Origin: Polytrichum commune
Taxonomy: Eukaryota; Streptophyta; Polytrichopsida; Polytrichales; Polytrichaceae
Length of the DNA: 64,000 nucleotides
NCBI GenBank assembly: GCA_950295325.1
Contig: OX485803.1
Coordinates: 61,023,554-61,087,553, forward strand
Direction of reading: 5' to 3'
In this document: in pieces, positions 11,310 to 23,270 of the stretch
How positions within the stretch are numbered: the stretch's first letter is position 1
Layout of the letters: each line of letters opens with the position of its first letter
Translations under genes and position numbers: made by a program
Notes under the pieces: generated by a model
Seen by the model: the letters and a program-made list of their open reading frames with translations, nothing else
Database searches by the model: none
What the model was told of the DNA's origin: nothing

Positions 11310-14300
11310 ATGGGCAAGGAGGTGAGGTTTGGGATTTTGGGATGTGCGAATATAGCACGAAGCCTCATCCGAGCGATGCTATTAATCCCCGAAATCAAGA
11401 TCCACGCAATTGCAAGCAGATCGTTGGAAAAGGTGCAGGCATTTGCCACGAAAGTCAATGCTCCCAAGGACACCAAGCTCTACGGCAGCTACGATGAGCT
11501 TTTGAACGACGAAGAGGTGGATGCTGTTTATGTGCCTCTCCCAACTGGTCTGCACGTGGAATGGGTGCTGAAGGCGGCTGAGAAGAAGAAGCACGTGCTG
11601 CTGGAGAAGCCCCCTGCTCCCACTGTGCAGGAGCTGGATGTCATCCTTGCTGCCCTGCAGAAGAATGGTCTGCAATACATGGATGGCACCATGTGGATGC
11701 ACCACCCACGCGCAGCGGAGATGCACAAGGTTATCCATGACAAAGAACTCATTGGTGACATTCGTGAGGTGAGCTTCACTTACTCCAGGAATCAATAAGA
11801 AAGAAAGACAATTCCAATGTTGCCTCGGGCTTTCGAGTTGGTCTAAGTCTATAATTAATCCCAAAGTGGGCATTATGAGAATTAGAGGGCCCCTGCAGAC
11901 TACTACCTCCTTTCAAAGGTGAACACCTTGAACAGGCACAGACAAGCTGGCACGCACCTATCTTCCCCAAGGGCAAGCCCCTAAGCTCCCACATGGTTGG
12001 TTGTAAATATCTGGTTCACCCGAATACCCCCACTATGATTGGGTGGGCATTAGGTGGTAGGGTGCACTGAAAATCAAGTGCTAGGAAGGTCACCCATCAG
12101 AGTTCCCATAGGATCCAGGTTTTGGGTTTAAGCCACCCTCCAGGAATTAAACTCAATCCTATGGACCCTTTTGCGAATTGTCTGTCCTATGTGTTCACCT
12201 GGGATGCAGTGCATTTGCCAAACGGGTGCACAATGGTTTGGTCATTCTTGGGAAGCAACACATACTTTAGTCATAGGTGACGATTCTCTTTTCTGTGTTT
12301 TCTTCGAGGCGATAGAGTAAGAGCAAGAGCCTCAACCACTCTTCACCTAGTCTCTCAGATAAGTAAGACTCTCCATGGGCATCAAGATTCATCTGGGGAA
12401 AAGGGATTCTTGAAAACAACAATGTGATCAATGTGAAAACATAGTGAGATGGATTCCCATGTGCTTCTGGAGAAGTCTCCTGCTCCTTCTGTGGAGGAGC
12501 TGGATGTCATCCTTGCTGCCCTGCACAAGAATAACCTACAATATATGGATGGCACAATGTGGATGCACCACCTATATGTGGCGGAGTTGCACAAGTTTAT
12601 CCATGATAAAGAACTCATTGGTAATATTTGTGAGGTGAACTTGACTGACTCCCTGCATCGCAAAATAGACGAAGAAGGAACTAATCTTAATCCTATAGAC
12701 CATTTTGATAATCGACTGTCCTATGTGTTCAGATATTAACATCACTGACCAGATTATGTCCGTTCTCTTTTCTATATTCAGTGGACAAGAAAATAACAGG
12801 CTGCCACCAGTAAGGAAATGAAACTCGTTCATAAACTTCTTCCTTGAAGCAAGGAGATTGGTGGATAGAGCAGACAAGTGGTTTAGATTCAGCTTGAAAA
12901 CTATGTCTCAGGTCTCCGAAGTGGATTGTGCTCAAATTATTCTTTTGTGGAGAGAACAGCAACCTGCTGCTTAGCAAGTTGTTGTTCTCATCAAGTTGAA
13001 TGTGTTCTTGATACGGCCACTTTATTCTTGAATATAAGTGAGTATGTCGTGGAACACGTAGAGTTTTCAGCCTGAATCTGTGATTGAAAGGAGCAACTGA
13101 TCTAGAAATTGTTGATTGGATAAGAAGCAATGATGCTGACAACAAGCAAGGCTATACTTCGTGAGAAAAGAAAATACATCTTGGCTACAGAATAATGTTA
13201 GTTATGTCAACGATTGGTGTTCAGCACTGGAATGCCACGATTTGCACCGTTTGAATTGACCTGGGCAGCTGAGGCAATGTGTGGATTTTAGTTTCTCATT
13301 ATTCTAACACAAACAGAAAATGGTATCTCCTTGATTATGTATCTGTCGTTCTGGTTAACTATTAGAGTTATCCTTGAAGTCAATGGGACTTTTCCATTGG
13401 TTGTTTTGCATACAGTATTGAGAAGTTCTTTCCACCTGTCCTGCATGCTTTGAGGTATTGCTTGAATTTGAATGAAGAGCAACGTTTTTTGGTGCAGTGA
13501 AGGCTAAACTTATTTTAGCACCCTCTTGGCATGCCAAAACGAGTTTGACCTTCTACTGATATAATTTTTGTTTGTTCAAACCAGTGTTGATCTGGTATTG
13601 TTTAAAAAAAATTAAAAAAACCATTTGGGCATCTAAAATGAGTGTTTCACATTTTCTGATACCACAAGGGTATGGGTGCTTGATCCTATTTTTGTTTTCG
13701 ATACCATTCAGGTCTATATACCATGCAAGAATCTTCATATCTAGGCAAAATCGTCCTAATAACAATATGTTTAGATTGGTATTGACCCAAATAGTAACTC
13801 TGGGGTACAAAGATTGTCTCACCTTGACATACCCACCAAATAACAATATTTGAGTGGTGTTACAATTTTGATACCATGGGCGGTTTGATACAATTATTGA
13901 TGTCGATTATTGAAACCATGCATTCACCTGTATACCAGACCAACGCTAGTTCAAACCTCCACACTATCTTTAAGCATGCATTCATCAAAGGTGTCGTATG
14001 CAAAACAACCAACTCTGACCCAAAAGCCATCTTGAGTAAGAGGGTAACTCTATTGCTCACAGATTTTAATAGCTGTATCACATGTGCAATCTGTTGGCAG
14101 GTCCATTCGACATTCAACTACAGTGCGGAGATGGCCTATGGGTCACGCGGGGGATTAAGTGCAGATGTTCGGGGGCAGCCACATTTGGATGGCCTTGGAG
14201 CTCTGGGAGACATAGGGTGGTACTGTGCTCGCGGCATCCTGTGGGCCAACGACTATGAAATGCCAAAAACTGTGACGGCGCATCCGGGTGCATTGTTCAA

Positions 14301-14715
14301 TGAGCAGGGCGTGATTACGAGCTGTGGAGCAACTTTGGTGTGGGCCGATGGGCGAACTGCGACGTTCACAACCTCGTTCCACACTGGCCTTGTGATGAAG
14401 CTTTTGGTGGTGGGAGAAAAGGGGAGCCTGGAGGTCGATGATTTTGTTATTCCGTATGTTGCCGATAAAGCCTCCTATAAGGTGGTGTCCAAGACTGGGT
14501 GGCAGGATATGATCATGGGGTGGGTTGTCACCCATAACGTGAACGAGGTGAAGACCGAAATCCCACAGGAAGCACACATGGTTCGTGAGTTTGCAAGGCT
14601 GGTCTCAAGTGGGACAGTGGATTCAAAGTGGCCTGAGATTTCCCGGAAGACTCAAGTCTTGATGGATGCTGTGAAGGGGTCCATTGAAAAAGACCTCACC
14701 ACGATCACGATTTGA
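11310..14715 (+). CDS. Gfo/Idh/MocA-family oxidoreductase (plant At4g09670-like)
   Basis: Two coding exons, 11310-11768 and 14101-14715, joined GAG|GTGAGC to TTGGCAG|GTC, give 357 residues, close to the usual 360 or so of plant homologues. Exon 1 begins MGKEVRFGILGCANIARSL: a Rossmann NAD(P)-binding loop (GxxGxxxxA). Next come SRSLEKVQAFA, the YVPLPTGLHVEW segment and the LLEKP motif carrying the family's catalytic lysine. Exon 2 carries LDGLGALGDIGWY and an EIPQEAHMVREFARLV tail. By family it is a soluble NAD(P)-dependent dehydrogenase of unknown plant substrate, related to dihydrodiol or glucose-fructose type enzymes. I chose the ATG at 11310 because no in-frame ATG lies upstream and homologues start here. 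The 2.3-kb intron holds a duplicated exon-1 fragment (12452-12634). Confidence in family is high and in substrate nil. Confidence 0.93.
11796..12150. repeat. About 355-bp insertion flanked by a 13-bp repeat
   Basis: CTCCAGGAATCAA at 11783-11795 recurs as CTCCAGGAATTAA at 12138-12150, like a target-site duplication with one change. The sequence between is missing from the duplicated exon/intron copy downstream (12452-12735), where exon-like and intron-like parts are adjacent. It has no coding content. Near its right end GGTTTAAGCC resembles a Pol III B box, but the placement does not fit a SINE, so I leave the class open. Confidence 0.5.
12452..12735 (+). pseudogene. Duplicated exon-1 fragment of the oxidoreductase gene
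   Basis: 12452-12634 repeats the last 60 or so codons of exon 1 (LLEKSPAPSVEELDVILAAL, then MDGTMWMHH), ending at the same GAG|GTGA donor. 12677-12732 repeats intron sequence found at 12143-12197 (TGTCCTATGTGTTCA). Because intron DNA was copied too, this was a DNA-level tandem duplication rather than retroposition. The frame is still open through the donor, but the Rossmann half is absent. Inclusion as an exon after exon 1 would repeat the EKP segment. Most likely it is a dead fragment; use as an alternative exon cannot be excluded. Confidence 0.85.
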
Positions 14716-15458
14716 TGGATGCACAAGTTGTAAATTGTGAAGCGATGTTGGTTTCTTTTTCCAGAACTAAGCCCTTTTATTTCACCTTCAACTGACATGT
14801 TGCCTTTCACTACATGGAACTTAGTTACCTGCAATTAGAGTAAAATTCTGGTAGGTAATCTGTGAGGTTGAAATTTATTTGCTTGATAGTGGTTGTTTAT
14901 CTCTTAAAGAGTGTTGATGAATATATGGGTGTCACAACTACAAGCCTGGCAAAATGAAACCAGTCTATAGACAATTGCTATGAGGTACTGGAGCTCTGTT
15001 GGAGTCACCTCCCTGGAGTGAGTGACTGGAAACTACTACCTACACCTCCTGCTGCAGGACACTAATTCAAACCTAGTTGCTGTTGATTTTGTACTTCAGT
15101 TTATACCAATGCAAAGGCTGGGGGGTGGTTTGTTGTAATGTATGTGGGTGTTATTTGGTTTGTTTCCATGTTCTCCAATTTCTACTGAATAGATTTACAC
15201 AACAAAACTTGTGTTGCATTTAGCAAATCTGCAATGAAGCGTTAGCAAACATTGGAGTGCAAATTGGCCTTCACTTGATTTTATTATGGTCATTGAAAGT
15301 GCATGTCTCTTGCTTCCTTAATTGAAAACATAGGTCCTCTCAAATGTGTGCACTATTGTGGAGTAGTAAATGAGTTTAAAGACGTCCAATCTCTTTAAAA
15401 CAAGTGGCTTTATTGTGGTTGATCTTTGATCCTCACTGAACCATCCACCAATCAGATA
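14716..15458. other. 3' region of the oxidoreductase gene; no further gene
   Basis: Likely 3' untranslated sequence and spacer. A stretch near 15290-15410 (CCTCTCAAATGTGTGCACTA.., CCAATCTC) resembles the dispersed repeat at 6040-6240. No open frame of interest. Confidence 0.5.
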
Positions 15459-17171
15459 CTGTTCTCCCTCTTTAGTATGACACGTTTGAGAAACACAAAA
15501 AATGTCGTATTATCGAGGTGTCGTCTTCTCGTTAATATGACAAATGGTGTAAAATTGTCGTACTATCGAGGGAATACAAAAACATTAGCAATAGGAGCTT
15601 AAAAATATATACGACGAGTTTAAGCAATATAGATTGTATGAAATAACAACTTATAACTCCAAACAAATATAAATATTTTTGAGAATTTTTGAAATAGGAG
15701 TTCAAAGATCTATGGTGTTGCCTACCCAAGTTAGCAATTGTCATCCTATCTAAATTTCCTACTAGCTTTTGAAAACTAATAATTTCATTAACATCAAAAT
15801 GTAAAGAGTTGTCTAATAAGAAATTAGACAACAATGATGCATGACATTTAGCATCACTAAGCTTTATTGTAGGTGGAGCAACATCATCCACATCATCCAC
15901 ATCTATTGAATGTAGATCAATATTAAGATCAAAGCCTTGTGCATAATTGATTCCCAAGGCAACATCCACCAACTCATCAATACTCAATTCTAGCTCAGTA
16001 ATCTTTTCCCCTTCCATCTAAATGTAAGTCTCAATTGACATCTCATCATCATCCAATTGCAACTTTGAAATCAAAGCACCAAGTTCATCTGATTCTTCTT
16101 TCATTCTATTTTTCTCCCTTTCATCAACTAAGGCAAAATCAACATTCCATGTTGCAAGTAATATGCGCGCCATTCTCCAACAATTCAAGATTATGTGTGC
16201 ATCCAACTCACTCCATACTTCATAACTCGACATGATAGCCTACCTAATGTTGGGCACTACCTTCCTTAAGTCCTTCAATGTAGCATCATCATACTGTGAT
16301 AAAACCCACTGCAAAAGTTTTCTTCATGTACTGAATTTTGAAAGATGCTATTAAACCTTGATCCAAAGGTTGAACTACGCTTGTAACATTGGGAGGAAGG
16401 AATACCAAAGTCATGTTGCTCAATTCCAAGGTTGAATAACCACGAGACTTACCAACTTTGGCAAAGCTAACAACATGTGAAGATGCATTATCCAAAATCA
16501 TAATCACCTTTTGATTTTGGCTTTTGAACTCATTGTTGAGTTGCAAAATCCAAGCTTCAAATATACCCCCCTTCCATCCAAGCTGTTTTTTTTGAGTGCC
16601 ACTGAACATACTCATGAGGCTGCCACCTTCCAAAACATTATGATTGCTTGGACGTATAAATCATAAGCAACTTCAATTTATTAGTCCCAATTGAATTAAC
16701 AACAAGAGCAAGTGTTACACGCTCCTTTTGTAACTTCCGACCCTTCACCTTCCTTTGTGCTAATGTTTTATTAGGATGTGCTCTAAAATGCAATCCAATC
16801 TCATCCATGTTGTAAACATCTTCAAGCTCATAATCTGACAAAAGAATAAGAAGGAGGTCACTCTAACCTTAACCATGTCCATTCTACACTAGTAACCCTA
16901 ATTATCATTAAGTTCCCATTGATAAGTGAAGTTCTCAAGTAGTTCCCAAGTGAAAATGGTAGTATTTTAGATGTACATAACATAGATGAAAGATATTTTA
17001 GCATTAACAACCTCTTTAATATGACAAAACAAAGATTCTAAATGTCGTGTTATTGAGTGTTGTAGTTGTATAAAAGAGGGAGTTTTGAACTAAAAAGTTT
17101 GGTCACGCAAAAATGTGTCATAATATCGAGGGTGTCATATAAACGAGTGTTGTATTAATGAGGTTAGACTG
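15459..17171 (-). mobile_element. pogo/Tigger-type DNA transposon, degraded
   Basis: A 1.7-kb element. The right end, read inward, is CAGTCTAACCTCATTAATAC and the left end CTGTTCTCCCTCTTTAGTAT; both are followed by ACGA-CAC/ACAACAC-like words typical of Tigger termini. TA precedes the left end and CA follows the right, so a TA target duplication with one change is likely. Short subterminal repeats of GTCGTATTATCGAGG occur inside both ends. The minus strand encodes transposase pieces (next entry). The size is smaller than a full Tigger of about 2.5 kb, because the N-terminal DNA-binding part is missing. Confidence 0.82.
15532..16841 (-). pseudogene. pogo/Tigger DDE transposase remnant
   Basis: Successive minus-strand frames at 16638-16841, 16289-16633, 16018-16233 and 15532-16017 follow the order of a DDE_1 (pogo/CENP-B type) transposase. 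First is YNMDEIGLHFR with the first catalytic Asp. Then comes VIMILDNASSH with the second Asp, and then FLPPNVTSVVQPLDQGLI with the third acidic position. An acidic C-terminal tail follows. The frames are separated by shifts and stops, and the CENP-B-like helix-turn-helix half is not found upstream, so no active enzyme is expected. By family it would cut and paste DNA at TA sites. Related domesticated genes exist in other eukaryotes, but the breaks here argue against domestication. Confidence 0.85.
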
Positions 17172-18479
17172 CATAGGTGTCTGATTAAGAAAAGGTATCC
17201 ATATTATTCTTAGGACACCTATAGTTGAGTGGTATGTGGTTTGGTGTGGCTCCATGAATAGATACCAAAAAGACATGTATTTAAAAGCAATTGGACTACA
17301 TGTTCAAATATGAGAACCATTCTAGGTTCAATAGTCGACATATGACCATTTAATGAGCACGAGAATCTTCATTTCAATAATGAAATAAGATAATCATATG
17401 AGCTCCAAGAAATTACAAGGAAAGTGGCTAAGACCTAGAGTAGAGGCACCCATAACCAATTACTTAAGAAATTTTGCACTAAGTATGGAGAAGTACAATA
17501 TAAGGCAATGCAAGATTTTCCCATGTAGGAAGATAGAAATTAAGAGGATTGTAGATTTTTTGGTAATTTTATTCCTTAAATTGAAATTATTGTGGATTTT
17601 TAAAGCCAAAAGTTGGCTAGAACATGTTACCACCGTCTATAGTCTACCATACTACTCATTCAAACACTCATTCCTCCTCACTTTAGCACTCAAAACCAAG
17701 ATCCGTGTCATGGCATTACTGATTCAGGCTTGATTGAAATATACATAGTCGATGGACTCCTGTTCAGGAATAGGAGCCTCTACTGTTTCATATTCTAAGA
17801 GAAGTGGGCTAGTTGGAATAGTAACCATTTATGACCCATCTACCTTAGTAAGATTGGTGAGTACTATGGACGAAATAAATTAATGGCAGATAACATGTAT
17901 AGTAGTAACATTGCAAAAATTAATGTAAGGGAACTACAGCTTACTGAAACGATTCAACAAACCTACATTCCAAGAGCTCTCTGTATTCATCCCATTCTCT
18001 AAACTCGAAATGAAAGAAAGACAATCCTTGCTACAGAACCATGTCAAGAGGTTCTCTTTATTCACAACATATAGCAACAAACATAACAAAATATATAACA
18101 AGACAACTGAAGCCTTCTCAATGGAATCGCACTATCTGATAGGCTGATCAAAGTCAGCTCCTCAACAGTGAGCTTGCAAGCAGAATCAACTCGTTTTTTC
18201 AGGCGGGGACCTCAGCTCAAGCATGTGAATAAACATCTCAACATTTACAAAAACCTGAGCCTAACTTAGTCCTAGACTCTTAAACTTCATATGAGAGTTT
18301 GATGTACACCCTGCTTCACTTTCTGCATGTTTGACTGAGTAATCAGCAGGCCATGATTGTCATGGGTGAGTCTTCTCAGAAATTATGTGTGTCCAAAAAG
18401 GATGTCTCTGTGATGACCTTCCCGACACCCATAAGGTATCCCTTCCCATAAAATTGATGTCATCAATTTCCTGTGACCT
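17172..18479. other. Spacer with inverted dispersed-repeat copy
   Basis: 17215-17371 is the reverse-oriented copy of the repeat at 6040-6240 (ends TAATGAGCACGAGAATCTTC). The plus frame at 17398-17733 has no recognisable domain. From about 18000 on this is probably the 3' untranslated region and downstream flank of the eS27 gene. Confidence 0.5.
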
Positions 18480-21069
18480 CTAATCACCCTTTCTTCGAAA
18501 AGAGCAGCCTTCAGTCAGTTTGGCACGCCCACCACTAGGTTGGCACAGTACAGTTGTGCAGCCAGCACATTGCACTGGTGTCTGTGAGTGGCTGAAAACA
18601 GTGGTTCTGCACAATCAGACAGAGACTAAGGTAAGCACACCTAAAAACGACAGAATGACTGCTGGGCCTAGTTTCTTTTATTATAAGGGTCAAACTCACA
18701 TTATTTCTTTTTTGCAAAATCAAGAGGATTCCAACCCACTATAGAACGAATCATTTAACTACCGTGTATAAAAGTTATAAGGGTTTTAAGTTTCATTTGA
18801 ATGCGACATAAAGTCAACACCTATGTCAGATGTTCAGGAGGTGTACATCCTCAGCCAATATGTATTTATTGTACAAAATTTCTAGGTGTTGGTTTTGGGT
18901 GTACATGTCTTAATGAGATATTTCACCTTTGGAACATATGAGCCTATCACTCATTTTTTGTAGGCTTAACCTAATCAAGGTATTGTTCTCTACAACCCTT
19001 ATAGAAATTTTAAGTAGCGTAGTGAGTGTTTTCTACCAAGATAAGCATCTTGGAGAGTATACACTCATGAGTTTCTTTTGGGAAAGCTCTTTGAGTTGAA
19101 TCTTGGTAGATGGGTGAAGGCTTTCTCCAAAGGTAGGTAACAAAGACATCTAAACTAATGAGAGCTTGCCACTTGACTATGGCATTCATGCATGTAACCA
19201 AGGACTCCATTCTTGGATTCATTCTTGAAGCTAGAATGGAATGAGAACGTCCTTCCCCATGCTGAAGAGCGCTATGCTATTACATACGACAGTTGGAAGT
19301 ACACCCAGTGAGAGGATGAAAGAATGAAAAAGTGTAAAACTCTGTAATGATTCAACTTCAGGTGAATACACAGGGTTTTATTGAACTCTTACATGGTGAA
19401 GCATCCCTGGCACTTGACATCCTGCCATAGATACAAGAAGAATCTCATGTCAGACAAGAAGCTCCCATAGAATTACATGCCAAATATGTGTGGGTAAAAT
19501 GTAAAGTACAATGACATCACAACTTGCAGTCTAGTAACAAGACTATATAGATCAATCATATGGAGATGAAGATGATATTTAACTATTTCTTTTTCAATTC
19601 ACATAATTTGGACAACAGGAGAAATGAAGAACAGTACAAACCATGAAGAAAGAGTTTGGAGACTGCACAAGCCTCGTCAGCTTATGCTTGCTCTTTTCCA
19701 GCTGGGAAGGCGGGTGCAGGAGATCAATGTCACTGGAAAGCACCTGCAGCATCGAAGAATGTCAACCATGAGCTTGAAACAGAGTGTATTTTCTCACAGC
19801 TTTCAGTAAGAAAATTGAGGAGCTAACATTTAAAAACATTTCTCCACTAATATTGAAACAGTTGAGCAAAGTCTCCTGAGATAAAATCAGTGACCAAAAA
19901 GATCTAAAGCTTGACATGGCAATAAAAGTCAGCACAAGTTCAAAGAATCTCAATGTTTGTGTTGAAACTTTATCTCTCTTCAACATTTGCACATCTTCTT
20001 CGAAACTGATGACGTTCGGGTAGGTCAATGCAGGAGCATGTTAAAATTCCAGATGCTCTACATCTTATTCTACTTGTTAGAGTTGTTATTAGATGCTACA
20101 CAGAGATTTATTTTCATAAGAAATGTAGAGAGGTGAAGGAGTCAATCCTTGATTCTTCCACATCTGCACACTGCAAATTATTGAAAGAATCTTGGTACAA
20201 TCATAATGATGAGCATATAGATAAGAAAGACTCATCGTACAGTGCAGCATTGTAACTTTCAGATCGTGTTTCAGATTCTTTATTTATTTTTTTGGTTTTC
20301 GCAAACATTTCTCGAGTGATCAAATCCCAACTAGAAAAAGACTTCTGACAAGTAGCTCTGAGAAAGACACCCCGCACAAGGAGACGGGCAAGTCTCATAT
20401 GAAGGTCAGATTAATCCGTTTCTACTCATGTTTCTTGGCAAGAAACATGAGCAAGTGTCAAATTCCCACAAAACCCCCCAAAAAAGCAACAATAAAACCA
20501 CAAAGACCACTAGCTCATCTTCAAACACCTGCATCATTATAACGACCACTTCCCAAACAATATCACACTAAACACCTCAACACGAATCTATACACCAATT
20601 GAGCTGTTCTGACTTACCATATGAAGAAGGGGGAAAAAGGCTGGAACATCCAAGAAAACTAAATAATGACATCTCAAAGCACATCCACAACAACATTGGC
20701 GACATTAGTACATTACCAAGCCCATGTAACGATATCTTCACGAAAGAAAATTCAGGACCCAAAACATCAAAGTCTTGGGCAGGGGAAACAACACTCTCTA
20801 AATAGGCAATTTCACGGTTCCGCACAATTGTGCACCGATTGAGTGATGTTATGAGTTAGGTTGCCATGGTGGAGGTAAGCCTACTTGTAAGCCTGCAAAT
20901 TGGGGGGAAACCTACACTATGTCGAATCAAGACAAAAGAAAAGGAATGCCATATTGATCAAATTCTCCACAATAAACCTCCCGACCACTCTCAAAACAAG
21001 CTCTGACCAGAAAATTTGACAGGATCACCAAGTCATGGTCCAATTTTTGAGATTTTTGTGACTTACCAT
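18480..21069 (-). CDS. RPS27: 40S ribosomal protein eS27
   Basis: Four coding exons on the minus strand: 21069-21067 (the ATG alone, followed by GTAAG), 19743-19642, 19421-19393 and 18606-18480. They give an 86-residue protein, the family's usual length. Landmarks are [36 protein letters not shown] and a C-terminal [15 protein letters not shown]. The zinc finger uses CQGC and CAGC. The product is a structural protein of the small ribosomal subunit. The segment between the two cysteine pairs and just after ([12 protein letters not shown]) differs from the common plant SQTVVVCG(N/S)CQT, so this may be a diverged paralogue; all four zinc ligands remain. Every splice site is GT-AG and the phases match. 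The gene is easy to miss because no exon exceeds 127 bp. A (TA)n/TATA-rich stretch at 21255-21290 may supply the promoter. Confidence 0.93.
20425..20451. repeat. Perfect 12-bp inverted repeat in eS27 intron 1
   Basis: CTCATGTTTCTT, a 3-nt gap, then AAGAAACATGAG. It could form a short hairpin in the pre-mRNA. No function is evident. Confidence 0.8.
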
Positions 21070-23270
21070 GGTGGAAAATTGTTGGCAAGCCTGGCGATGG
21101 GGATGGTGAGCGAAGAGAGAGGAAGAAAGGAGAGGGGTGATGGAGAAAGCAGGATGGTGGAGCTTATGAAGGCGGCGTATGCTAGGTGACGGGCGATGAA
21201 GGGCATTGACGGGCTGTGAAGGCGGTGGAAGGCTTGAGGGATACGCTGGCTGGCTCTATATATTTATTTATGTAATATATATATATATAAACAACCTTGT
21301 GCCCCAAGTCAGTATTCATTCTTGTGCGAATAGTTTTGTGCATGGGAAACTACACTGTTTATGGTATTTAGTGTCATGTATATTGTTGGCGAACAATCCA
21401 ACTAGATGCTTAGAAGTCTAGTAGTGTCACCTCCGCTAATTTGCAACATGACATTATTTGTGAACATAAGTAGTTTTTTAAAATTGTGCATAACTATATA
21501 TGGCATGGTATTGAGCGTAGCATGTTGGAGTGCTTGAGATGATCGTTTTACGTTTTAGGATGCAAGAGAAAAATAGTATTGAGCATGCTAATGCTAAGTC
21601 TCACGTATTTACAATTTAGTATACAAGAGCTAGATATCATTGAACACACTAATGCCAAGTGTCACGTGTTTACACTCATGGTCGATAGTCATAGTTAGTT
21701 TCATATTAGGTGAGATTACAACATTACCACAAAATTTCTAAATGTGACCACAAAATGATGCCCGCTTCATCCAACTTTAGGGAAAAGTTGCCCTTGCATT
21801 CTTGAAGGCTACATTGTCCACAAAATCCATATTGAGTGCACCTAACCTTCAAGTTCCAAAACCCAAACCAAAATATGTGTTCACTTCCAATTAGTAAATA
21901 AGCAATCAATCAGGGTTTCGTTCCTAGAGTGAAACTGTCAATAAAGCTTGTAATTAACTTGGAAACTAAAAATATGGAAAATATCCTCATTAGCATTGAG
22001 GTTACAATTTTTGTGACTCACCGTCTAAAAGGACCTTCACCTCTTAAATTTTGAACCTATGGTAGCGTGCTAATTTTAGCTTATTCATTTTAAAATATTA
22101 TAATTAATGTCTTCTTTCACAACTGTTCATACATACATTCACTAAATATGGTCCATAGTGTGGGCCACATCAATTGTGAATTCCTCACAGTGAACCTTAT
22201 GTATGAACACTTTGGGCTAGGTGTTGGTTGTCGGAGGGCAGTCTTGAAATTTAACAAAGGAATGTTCCAACAACCTAGTCTACACGAGGTTTGCAATCCA
22301 TCTTGCTAAATATTGTTCACATTTAACTCATGCTGTCAATCTGAATTTGTTTGCGAGGATTCGTAAATCCAACATCCAGAAGTCCAGATACATCAATTCT
22401 AACATCCAAAAAATTATGGTGGTGATTATTATAATTTTACCTATGTAGGACAACATGGAAAACATGTTGACAAATCTCAATGTGACATGTTGAGCACCAT
22501 ATGCACTCACTACTAGGCCTAACTTTGAAATTCTGTCTCCATCAACCCTGGATGATAATCCTTACACTTCTGCCCTTTCCATGCTTTAATGGCTTCCACA
22601 TGATCGTATTCAGGTGGAGGTTGATTCGAACCTTCAGACCTTAGCTCATTCTACAATGCACCACAAATATTTGTTGAACAAATTTTGAGAAAGCCATAAT
22701 GATGTGTAAGAGTTTTGGGAGGTGATTATGTTTGAATAATTAAGTTGCACAAAAACGGATAGACAATAGCCTGTTGTAAAGATATTTAGAAGAACTACAA
22801 ATGGCTACAGGCACGATTAGGAGTTGCTAGTTATCTCACATTACTTGTGTGTTTCATATCCTCCGAGAAGTGGGTGCAGAGAGAAAAGTATCCCAATAAC
22901 ACATGTCTACTTTATGTAAAGACTACCTCCATGGAGGTGAATGGAGGCATATAACATCCTCATAAATGGGTGAACAAAGAGTCTGGCACATTCTTATGAA
23001 CACATCTTGATGCTTTCCAATGTGGACCACACAAGCATAGATTTCACAAGTGTCATTTCTTCTGCCCACAAACTGAGTGCCAGTATTGTTGACAGTGTCT
23101 GTTCTGGTATCTTCTGCAATTGTATTCTTGTTTTGAATATACAAGCTGGGACTACATCTAACACGTTGTCTTGGGAAAGAAGTTCAAAAAACCTGACCCC
23201 TAATCTTTGGCAAACCCAACAGAGTGGCCAACCGTCCATTACCAATTTTACAAATTTCTTCGCTTCCATG
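21070..23270. other. eS27 upstream region and CSA downstream region
   Basis: 21070-21300 is the likely eS27 promoter and leader (purine-rich, then a TATATA tract). At about 21342 a single palindromic MITE head (ACTACACTGTTTATGGTATT) occurs without a clear partner end. 21400-22900 shows no gene. 22900-23270 is probably the CSA 3' untranslated region. Confidence 0.5.

Noticed and set aside
11382-11873. Long minus-strand open frame opposite oxidoreductase exon 1
   Set aside because: Antisense shadow of a well-supported exon; no recognisable domain or splice partners.
12115-12140. Pol III B-box-like word GGTTTAAGCC suggesting a SINE
   Set aside because: No A box at the right distance and it lies at the 3' edge of the insertion; likely chance.
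13876-14100. In-frame extension upstream of oxidoreductase exon 2 starting with ATG at 13876
   Set aside because: Intron read-through; homology begins at the TTGGCAG|GTC acceptor and the phase joins exon 1 exactly.
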